Of a stretch of 64,000 nt of DNA, positions 1-8,267 are shown in pieces (position 1 is the stretch's first letter; each line of letters starts with the position of its first letter). The stretch is from Oncomelania hupensis (lineage: Eukaryota; Mollusca; Gastropoda; Littorinimorpha; Pomatiopsidae), in assembly GCA_036898135.1 (NCBI GenBank), contig CM072523.1, positions 5,035,659 through 5,099,658 of the forward strand. Reading direction: 5' to 3'. The translations under genes were made by a program, and so were the position numbers. Below the pieces are notes generated by a model. The model was given only the letters and a program-made list of their open reading frames with translations, searched no databases and had not been told where the DNA came from.

Positions 1-95
1 TCTGTGTTTTGAATTCTTTAAACGCTTTTATGTTGTTGTTGTGATAAAGGGGATTATTAAGAAAGCGTAAATACTTAATATATTGCCAATACTAC

Positions 96-119
96 TACTA
101 CTACTACTGCTACTACTAT

Positions 120-172
<53 letters not shown>

Positions 173-175
173 ATG

Positions 176-251
<76 letters not shown>
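96..251. repeat. (TAC)n/(AAT)n compound microsatellite
   Basis: An almost uninterrupted run of ACT/CTA triplets passes directly into AAT triplets. Open frames here encode only poly-Leu and poly-Ile and are not genes. Confidence 0.95.
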
Positions 252-252
<1 letters not shown>

Positions 253-454
253 TTTTATTCATTCGAAAAGCACGCTCGGCCCTCACAGGGAATCTCCAAA
301 CGCATTGAACAAGACAGATTGACACAAGTTAAATGACAAATATAGCACGCAAAAGTAGGAAATTTCATACTTAAATCCAAGCATGCAGAGCACAGGAATG
401 AACATCGGCATAACACAAATGATGCGAGTAAAATTGTTCTTGTAGTAGTAAACT

Positions 455-1193
455 TCTTTCCTTTTTCTTTCTTCTTTTTTTTTTGTCTTTCCTTTCTTTC
501 TTTCCTTCTTTTTTTCCTCCTTTTTTCTAGCTTTTTTTCTTTTTTCTTTCTTTCTTTCTTCATTTCTTTCTTTCTTTCTTTCTTTCTTCCTTCCTTTCTT
601 TTTTCTTTCTTTCTTTCTTTCCTCCTTCCTTGTTTTTTCTTTTCTTCTTTCTTTCCTCCTTTCTTTCTTTCTTTCTTTCTTTCTTCCTTCCTTCCTTTTT
701 TATTTCTTTCTTTCTTCATTTTTTTCTTTCTTTCTTTCTTTCTTCCTTCCTTTCTTTCTTCCTTCCTTTATTTCTTCCTTCTTTTCTTTCTTTATTTCTT
801 TCTTTCATTCTTCTTTCTTCCTTATTTTCTTTCTTCCTTTCTTTCTTTCTTCCTTCCTTTCTTTTTTTCTTTCCTTCTTTCTTTCTTCCTTCCTTTTTTT
901 CTTTCTTTATTTCTTTCTTTCTTTCTTTCTTCCTTCCTTTCTTTTTTCTTTTTTTCTTTCTTTCTTTCCTTCTTTCTTTCTTCCTTCCTTTTTTTCTTTT
1001 TTTCCTTCTTTCTTTTTTCCTTCTTTTCTTTCTTTATTTCTTTCTTTCATTCTTTCTTTCTTCCTTATTTTCTTTCTTCCTTATTTTCCTTCTTCCTTCC
1101 TTTCTTTTTTTTTCTTTCCTTCTTTCTTTCCTCCTTCCTCTTTTTTCTTTCTTTCTTTCTTCTTTCCTTCCTTTCTTTCTTCCTTCTTTTTTT

Positions 1194-1240
<47 letters not shown>
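455..1240. repeat. TTTC/TTCC-rich polypyrimidine tract
   Basis: About 790 bases of imperfect TTTC and TTCC repeats, with pyrimidines only on the + strand apart from scattered A. Long Phe/Leu/Ser frames on + and Lys/Arg/Glu frames on - are artefacts of the composition. The strand asymmetry makes triplex (H-DNA) formation possible. Confidence 0.95.
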
Positions 1241-1433
1241 TATTCATTCTTTGCTTGTAGTTTATTTCGCACCGCTTTTCCCGGCCTCGTTTGTTTTTAA
1301 CCGCTTTTTTTTTTAACATAGCGATGCTTGTAAGGACGACGACGACCACTATGATGATTATGATCGATGATACCGATGGTAACTATGATTATTAATTCAA
1401 TCCTCTATACTATGGTTTTTATGTTGTCTATTG

Positions 1434-2075
1434 TTCTAACCTATAAAGGGAAAAGTGAAAGCCCCAGTTGAAAACCTGTCTTTCCTTTATAGGAATGACT
1501 GATTCACTGCGGCAACAGTACCCCCGTTGGAGTGCCTGGGGTTTCAGTATAAATAGTATCCCCACTTTCTGGAAATTTAGTGCTTTAAATTCCCACTGTC
1601 GCTGTCTTCCTCATTTGCTCTCTCCCATTCCTGCTCTGTCATATCACTCTGCTATACTATCTTCTTCTTCGCTAGATCAATGACCTACCTTTTTTCTTGA
1701 AAACTCTTCCTGGACAGGACTCCTTGTTTGTGTATGAGGTCTGTTGGATCAGCTTGGGAGTATTGGACGCTTTCTGCCGGGTGGTCACTAGGGCTTCCTA
1801 TGATGTTATTATTTAGCAATTTAGGCATTTTGTATGCATGTTTTTTGTTGATAATTTATAATGATGTTTGTATTCTATTTTGTTTTTGTAACCGGGGGTT
1901 CGAGTAGTTGGGGTAAAGCCTCAGCCGTCCCCTGCGTGGGATGTCTTTATTGTAAAGTGACTCGCCGGTGGAGGGCATTCAATTTTCCCACTAGGGTTGT
2001 TTCGGCAGATCTTTTATGCGGATTGGGGGTTGTCCGGTCCTGATTTGGCTCGGAAGAGTCCGCTGGACCTAAAGC

Positions 2076-2109
<34 letters not shown>

Positions 2110-2110
2110 T
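1434..2110 (+). mobile_element. Dispersed repeat family 1, full-length copy with (CAAT)n tail
   Basis: Best-preserved + strand copy of a ~0.67 kb element found repeatedly in this window, mostly on the - strand. It has a short GC-rich hairpin (CCCCC..GGGG type, about 1510-1535) followed by TATAAATAG. It ends with GTCCGCTGGACC and a (CAAT)n tail at 2078-2110. No conserved long reading frame is shared between copies. Different copies carry different short-repeat tails, a pattern seen in SINE-like retroposons and in pearl/DINE-1-like elements. I cannot assign the superfamily. Confidence 0.75.
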
Positions 2111-2504
2111 ATGTTGTCTAAATTTATAAATGCTCGATGTTCCTTTTTAATACCACTTTATCGAACAGGAAAAAAGGGAACAAAACATTTCTTTTTTATT
2201 TTCTCAAATAGAAGAAAACAAACCTTCATTATACTACATCGCGATTTTTTCAAAATCCTTAAAACAAACCGCCTCCAATACAAGAAACATTTTCATTGAA
2301 AATACCATTGAAAACCACTCATTTAAGGATACCTTGCTCCCGCGGTGAATCAATAAGTCTGAACTTCCAAGTCTTTGACGTTTATGCCCACTAAGAGGAC
2401 GGTTATTTAAAATCGTCTGCGTGAAATGAATCAATCGATAACACACGCAACGGCATGCATCAACGTATTAGGAAGACCCCAACCCTTAATCCCCCCAACT
2501 ACCA
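2111..2504. other. No gene seen
   Basis: AT-rich sequence between the family-1 copy and the 47-bp tandem array. No recognisable coding or repeat structure. Confidence 0.5.
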
Positions 2505-2984
2505 GCCCCCACCTCTTCCTCCATCTTAACTGACCCCACCTATTTCCCTTGTTTACCACCTTTACCTCCATCTTAACTGACCCCACCCCTTTTCCTTGTT
2601 TACCACCTTTACCTCCATCTTAACTGACCCCACCCCTTTTTTCTTTTTTTACCACCTTTACCTCCATCTTAACTGACCCCACCCATTTTCCTTGTTTACC
2701 ACCTATTCCTCCATCTTAACTGACCCCACCCATTTTCCTTGTTTACCACCTTTACCTCCATCTTAACTGACCCCTCCCATTTTCCTTGTTTACCACCTTT
2801 ACCTCCATCTTAACTGACCCCACCCATTTTACTTGTTTACCACCTTTACCTCCATCTTAACTGACCCCTCCCATTTTCCTTGTTGACCACCTTTACCTCC
2901 ATCTTAACTGACCCCACCCCTTTTCCTTGTTTACCACCTTTACCTCCATCTTAACTGACCCCACCCCTTTTCCTTGTTTACCTT
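2505..2984. repeat. 47-bp tandem array, about 10 copies
   Basis: The unit contains CTCCATCTTAACTGACCCCA followed by CCC(A/C)TTTTCCTTGTTTACCACCT. Successive CCATCTTAAC motifs are 47 bases apart (for example 2521 and 2568). Copies differ by a few substitutions. Confidence 0.93.
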
Positions 2985-3189
2985 TCTTTCTTGCTTGCGA
3001 CACATTTCGCTGTTTTGAGATTCAGTACTTTTGTCATGCATTATCTATGCTCCATGGTGTTTCTTCTCTACCTTATTTCCAACCTAACTCCAGTGACATA
3101 AATGTAATTTTCCTCTCCTCTCCCTCCTCCTCCCCCCCCCTACTTTTTTCCTCTCCCCTTCCTTCCCCCCTTCTCTCTCCCAACATTCA

Positions 3190-3432
3190 TCAATGTTGCT
3201 CCAACGACGATGGATTTAATATTAAGGTGTTACAGTGCACGCTTCTGCGTTTAGAGAAGCTAGCAGAAATGGTTAATTCAGTAATGTCTTCTTGATATAC
3301 TTTTATCCTGTTTTACTGTTTACTGTTTAGTGTTGTTATACTGTCCTTTATCGTCTTGTAACATTTATATCTGGCACCACGTGTGAATTTCTCTTTGATT
3401 GAGATAATAAAGTGATCGTATTCGTATTCGTA
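3190..3432 (+). mobile_element. Possible LINE 3' end
   Basis: The sequence ends in GAGATAATAAAGTGATCGTATTCGTATTCG at 3403-3432: a polyadenylation-like AATAAA followed at once by short GTATTC repeats. Non-LTR elements often end this way. There is no coding region to confirm it. Confidence 0.3.
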
Positions 3433-3490
3433 AATCCAACCGCGTTACTGTTCGGAAGGGCGTCCGTGTACAAGCACCCTGTTGTGAGTG

Positions 3491-3578
3491 GGTTCCTTGC
3501 ACAGGCGCTTGTATCTGGACACGCAAGCGCCTATACCTCTATACGCGTGTCCAGATACAAGCGCCTGTGGTTCCTTGC
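3491..3578. mobile_element. 68-bp perfect hairpin flanked by a 10-bp direct repeat
   Basis: Arms of 24 bases (3501-3524 and 3545-3568) are exact reverse complements around a 20-base loop. GGTTCCTTGC stands immediately before (3491-3500) and immediately after (3569-3578). This is what a very small foldback insertion with a target-site duplication would look like. The loop contains AAGCGCCT, which could pair alternatively with the left arm. Confidence 0.75.
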
Positions 3579-4090
3579 TTTAGGATCTCTTATAACATAC
3601 AAAACGAGGCTTCGCAGAAAACCCCACGCCCGGTTCCTTACAGCTAACCATCATTAAGGTATTTCACTCGCTTTTTTTTAATCGGAGAAAGGCACAGCCG
3701 CGAAGGAGAAGCGACGGACATTGTCCTCAAAACGCTTGCCCTGAGAAAAAAGGGGGTTACCAAAGACTCTCTAAGTCTCCTAAGACGACGTTTTTGCGAA
3801 TGGTAATTCGTTTTCACTACATTACGTTTTTGTATGGACCGACTGTGTGGCATGTGGGCACACTCTGGCTTTGGTCTGGTCTTCACTTGTGGGAGGAACT
3901 TGGCGAGTCTCAAACAAGCTGTTTGACGTTTTGGGATGTATAGCTCATTGATCTACGCAACCAAATGGTTTTGGCTCAGGTAGAAAGTATTGAACCAGAC
4001 TGGTGTGACCTTTTCCCACTGACAATTGCCAATTAGTGGTGATGTTGGGTTCGTTGTTGCTGATGACCTGAACGAGGGAGAGGACGTACT
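3579..4090. other. No gene seen
   Basis: Unique-looking sequence without credible open frames or repeats. Confidence 0.5.
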
Positions 4091-4096
4091 TCTTGA

Positions 4097-4562
4097 TTGT
4101 TCAGTGTCTTGATTGTTCAGTGTCTTTATTGTTCAGTGTTCTTATTGTTCAGTGCCCTTATTGTACAGTGTATTTGTTGTTCAGTTTTCTTATTGATCTG
4201 TGTTCTTATTGTTCAGTGTCCTTATTAGTCCGTGTCTCGGCGTTCTTATTGTTCAGTGTCTTTAGTGTTCGGCGTTCTTATTGTTCAGTGTCTTTAGTGT
4301 TCGGCGTTCTTATTGTTCAGTGTCTTTAGTGTTCGGCGTTCTTATTGTTCAGTGTCTTTAGTGTTCGGCGTTCTTATTGTTCAGTGTCTTTAGTGTTCGG
4401 CGTTCTTATTGTTCAGTGTCTTTAGTGTTCGGGGTTCTTATTGTTCAGTGTCTTTATCGTTCAGTGTCTATATTGTTCAGTGTCCATATTGTTCAGTGTC
4501 TATATTGTTCAGTGCCTTTATTGTTCAGTGCCATTATTGTTCAATGTGTTTATTGTTCAGTA
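4097..4562. repeat. 16-bp tandem repeat with a 32-bp higher-order block
   Basis: The basic unit is close to TTATTGTTCAGTGTCT (16 bases). From about 4240 to 4440 two diverged units are locked into a 32-base dimer containing TTTAGTGTTCGGCGTTC, repeated about six times almost perfectly. The flanks are monomeric and more diverged. Confidence 0.93.
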
Positions 4563-4787
4563 GCGATGAACGAAAGCAAACATCCACAAACGCGCGCGCG
4601 GGTTTTCGCAAGAATCCGAGCACGCACACGGGCACACACACATACACACATGAATGCATTCACATAGACACACACACACACAGAGTCGAGGTTACACAGT
4701 ATTAACATGACTTTCCCGAAATGCCACATATTGTGCTGACAATGGGTCATATTTCGTCCCCATTTTTAAGTACTTTGAAGCGTTCGA

Positions 4788-4807
4788 ACCCTAACCCTAA
4801 CCCTAAC
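4788..4807. repeat. Short interstitial telomere-like repeat
   Basis: Three CCCTAA units in a row, the complement of the TTAGGG repeat common to metazoan telomeres. It is internal and only ~19 bases long, so it is not a chromosome end. Confidence 0.8.
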
Positions 4808-4947
4808 GGATCATTGTTCTGACGTCAAAACATGTAGGCATGTCAATACAAGTTATGTAGATGTTCATTGATTTGTCCAGATAACACTGTGTAAGTGTGC
4901 CCGCAGACGCAGGCACGCACACACACTTTCTCTCTCACATATACACA

Positions 4948-5235
4948 CACTCTAAATGAAATGAACACTTGTTGAACACTTTCTCACACTTTAAGTGTTA
5001 GTAAGTGTTCACAAAGCATTAGAAAGTGTTTACAATGTGTTAAATACTGTTCAGGACTGAACACCGGTGTTCAAACGCCAACAAAACTGAACACTTATCT
5101 TGATGGAAACACTTTTAAACGCTTGATGAACGCTTTTAAACACGTGTTGAACGGTTGTTGTTACCATCTGAACACACAGTGTTCAAATCATCAATTCTCA
5201 CTGCACACTTTCTGTTACTTACTGAACACACATAG
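4948..5235. repeat. Left terminus and subterminal GAACAC/GTGTTC array
   Basis: Starts with CACTCTAAA and continues with many AACACTT, GTGTTCA and GAACAC motifs in both orientations, including ACTGAACACCGGTGTTCA. Motif and placement match the array at the other end of the element, which suggests binding sites for an element-encoded protein. Confidence 0.7.
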
Positions 5236-5238
5236 CGT

Positions 5239-5274
5239 AGCGTTTAGAGCTCAAGGCCGCGGGCCAAGATCAAG
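5239..5274 (+). repeat. Left arm of a distant inverted repeat
   Basis: 36 bases with centre CTCAAGGCCGCGGGCCAAG. The reverse complement occurs at 7552-7587 with two mismatches. The interval between may be an inserted foldback-type element or two copies of a dispersed sequence. Confidence 0.75.
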
Positions 5275-5309
5275 CCCCATGTTAAAAATAGATTCATTCC
5301 CACAATCCT

Positions 5310-5579
5310 TTGCGTCATCGACACAAACATTGCGGTAGCCACGGTACTTGCAATAGCGATGAACGCTATTCATTCAAAGATTACATGAAAGATGTAGTAT
5401 TTTTCCGATTTCCTGACTGGGAAAAGAAAAGAACAGAGTTTGAAAGATGGGTACATGCCTGCGGACGTAAAGGTTTCACTCCTCAAACGGCTAAATGAAT
5501 ACCAAAGAATCCGAAGTTTTTGTGTATCAAGCACTTCGTATTTGACCGACCGACTGCAAGAAATCCCGATCCTTTCAAT
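5310..5579 (+). pseudogene. Broken THAP-type zinc-finger domain
   Basis: The frame encodes a THAP-like run: HCGSHGTCNSDERY, then VVFFRFP, W..ACGR and, after a TGA stop at 5496-5498, continues in the same frame with FLCIKHFVFDRPTARNPDPF. These correspond to the family's paired cysteines, the HRFP-like strand, the conserved Trp, the C..H pair and the proline-rich C-terminal box. THAP domains bind DNA and occur in P-element transposases and host regulators. There is no ATG at the start of the frame and the domain is cut by one stop, so it is a relic or an exon read with a stop. It lies just inside the left end of the candidate transposon, so it may be a decayed part of it or an earlier insertion. 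Confidence 0.65.
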
Positions 5580-6270
5580 TTAATTCAATACAACTTTATT
5601 TATCCACATAAGGCAATTACAAGATTTAGAAGCAGCTCATTTTTTGTTAAAAAAAAATTATAAACGGTGGAATGTGAAACAAGGTATCACAACATTGTCA
5701 CACGATCTTATAAGCACGTAGGCCTACATGTCCTACCCTACAAACATAAACCAAACACACAACACACACATACATTCTGTCATAGAATGTAGTAAATCGT
5801 CCCCTATACGCATATTGTGTCCGGGGACGTTAATTTTACTAAAAAAAAAACAACAACATAAAAATAAAAAATAAAAAATAAACCCACACAAACACACATC
5901 ACGAACACTTACCGCCGACAGTTAAATAAAAACATGAAGGTAATATAATAGGGTAATTAAAAATATCAATTAATCATCAAATCAATCACTCCATAAACAA
6001 TCAATCAATCACTGAATCGGGCCATACCGTCTTTCCCATCCCACTACATTCCAGATCAGGTAAGAAACGAACAAGGTTATTACATTTTTCGATTCTTTTG
6101 CTTCTCATGTGATAAACTAATTTGCATCTCGCAAAGTTTGCAGTCCTCACACTCATAAATTATGAAAGCAACATAACTCCCTACTGTCTGCACAATATAG
6201 GCCTAGCTGTATGATGATATTCTAAAATTCTTGCAACTGCAGCGTTCTTGTTAGGTGCTTTTTGGGTTCA
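5580..6270. other. AT-rich spacer with dispersed-repeat character
   Basis: Begins with ACAACTTTATTTATCCACATAAGGCAATT, which looks like a dispersed element terminus. It continues with A-rich and CA-rich stretches and short CAAT repeats near 6000. No gene seen. Confidence 0.4.
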
Positions 6271-6272
6271 GA

Positions 6273-6273
<1 letters not shown>

Positions 6274-6344
<71 letters not shown>
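6274..6344. repeat. (CT)n microsatellite
   Basis: About 70 bases of CT dinucleotides with one interruption. Confidence 0.95.
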
Positions 6345-6634
6345 AGTATATAGCATTTACTGGTTACGGCCTGTATTTGTATGTATACCCTGGGATTTTT
6401 AAAATTTGATTTGGGATTTACACTTTTAGATTTCACTTTCTGTCATAATAGGTTAACTTGGGCAAATGTTCAGTATTGCCTTAACACTTGTGAATAAATA
6501 CTGTGTGTTTTCATGTAGCCTGATGTCTTAAAACAGTAATGCCACGCTCAAGACAACCACAGGAAATCTTTCAAACGTCGCCTTAATCAAGGTCGGATCA
6601 GCAGGTTCACGCGGGAGGGTGCACTTTTTTTTTG

Positions 6635-6661
6635 CGGGGTGGGGGAGGGGGGGTGGGGGGC
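6635..6661 (+). repeat. G-rich tract with G-quadruplex potential
   Basis: GCGGGGTGGGGGAGGGGGGG followed by TGGGGGG gives at least four runs of four or more guanines with single-base loops on the + strand. Confidence 0.7.
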
Positions 6662-6926
6662 ATAGAGAGAAGTTTTTGTATCTTACCTCAGATTTATAGC
6701 AAAGAACAGTTATTCTTTTAAAATAACAGTTTATGGGCAAAACGCCCTGACATACATGTGTTACACTTTCTTTTGTTGTTGAGTTTGAGCTGTTACATGT
6801 CTAACATGTGTAGGCCGATTGGTGAGTGTGAGTAAACGAAAGAAGAAAGGAGGGAGGGGCGTGAAGAGGGCAGGGATTGATATCGGAAAGAAAATAAGAG
6901 AGAATGCATCTTTGAGGTAAATGACG

Positions 6927-6927
<1 letters not shown>

Positions 6928-6983
<56 letters not shown>

Positions 6984-7115
6984 GTATCACTTTGGTGGAA
7001 AGACTTTAAATAAATTATTATTGTATCACTTTGGTGGAAAGACTTTAAATACATTAAACAACTTCTTCTACTTCTTCTTCTTCCTCTTCTGCTTCTTCTT
7101 CTTCTTCTTCTTCTT

Positions 7116-7146
<31 letters not shown>

Positions 7147-7180
7147 TTTTTATTATTATTGTCCTCTATTCTTCTTCTTC

Positions 7181-7256
<76 letters not shown>

Positions 7257-7258
7257 CA
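6928..7258. repeat. (ATT)n/(TTC)n microsatellites with a 39-bp duplication
   Basis: An ATT run (6928-6983), a 39-base direct duplication containing GTATCACTTTGGTGGAAAGA (starting about 6984 and 7023), a TTC run (about 7060-7145), and a second ATT run (about 7182-7255). Confidence 0.93.
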
Positions 7259-7400
7259 TCATCATCATTATGCTGCTGCTGCTGCTGATGATGATGATTA
7301 GCATGATGATTATTAGCATGATGATTATTATGAATATTATGGATATTCTGAATATATTCTTCTTCCTCTTCTTTTTCTCCTTCCTCTTCTTTCTTCTTCT

Positions 7401-7492
7401 TCTTTTTTTTTTTTTTTTTTTTTTTTTGTCGTCCGTGGGGGGGGGGGGGGGGGGGGGGGTGCACGTGCACCCGTTGCACCCCCCCCCCCCCA
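7401..7492. repeat. T run, 22-base G run, TGCACGTGCA palindrome and C run
   Basis: A poly-T stretch is followed by about 22 consecutive G, the palindrome TGCACGTGCA, a few bases and about 13 C. The G and C runs can pair into a hairpin, or the G run can form a quadruplex. Assembly length of the homopolymers is uncertain. Confidence 0.85.
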
Positions 7493-7551
7493 AGATCCGC
7501 CCTCGTGTTTGTGTCTATGTGGCCACGTGGCTAATTTTCGTGAAAGAAAGT

Positions 7552-7587
7552 CTTGACCTTGGCCCGCGGCCTTGAGTTCTAAACGCT
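7552..7587 (-). repeat. Right arm of a distant inverted repeat
   Basis: Reverse complement of 5239-5274 with 34 of 36 matches, about 2.3 kb away. Confidence 0.75.
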
Positions 7588-8267
7588 AAAAACTGGAGCA
7601 GACGAAAAAAGGGAGGTAAGGCAAATTTTACTTCCAGAAACTGTCGCGACATACTCAAAGTATAATTTTTATAATCAGTTGCATCATACACTATTTCTAC
7701 ATAATTATAATAAACATACAATTTTCCTTATAGTTGTGTGCCTAAACTATTTCTAACATATAATCCCAGTATTATGTTTTTCAAATGCGTAGATGGTTTT
7801 CGACATTCATTCCGATTTCCGTTAGGCTTTCCGTTTCAAAATTGGAGGTAATTAGCATTTTCTGATTTTGGGGCCATTTGATTCTGCCCTCTCACTGTCT
7901 AAATTATTGTTTGAGTTCAGATGTTTTGAAAATGTCATTTGGTTCATTTTTTTATTTGTGATTCCCACGTGCGACTACAAGTACTAAGACAAGTAGTAAA
8001 TAGATTATCATTACTACTAGCCTAACCGGTTAACGTAAGTATAGTCTATTGTAGTAGCCTAAGTAGGCCTATTGAGTTTTCAGCGGCCAATTCCTGTGTT
8101 TAAAACAAAGTACTTACGTGTATGCAGATCACTCGAAATAGACCTTTGGATTTCCTAACAATGCTAACAAGAGTTATAGATCTGTGTCGTCACAGATAAA
8201 AACTTACTAACCTACTGTGTGTTAGTGCAAGTTTTCTTAGGAAGATTCACTGAACTAAACTTGTAGA
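7588..8267. promoter_or_regulatory. Upstream region of the transposase gene
   Basis: AT-rich, with no other gene. It must contain the promoter and leader if the single-exon model is right. I see no convincing TATA box. An in-frame TAA at 8256-8258 precedes the first ATG. Confidence 0.4.

Noticed and set aside
630..1316. Long Phe/Leu-rich membrane-protein-like frame
   Set aside because: Entirely produced by the TTTC/TTCC repeat tract.
4788..4807. Chromosome end
   Set aside because: Only three telomere-like units and embedded in unique sequence on both sides.
6982..7575. 197-codon frame
   Set aside because: Poly-Phe, poly-Ile and Leu from TTC/ATT repeats; no domain.
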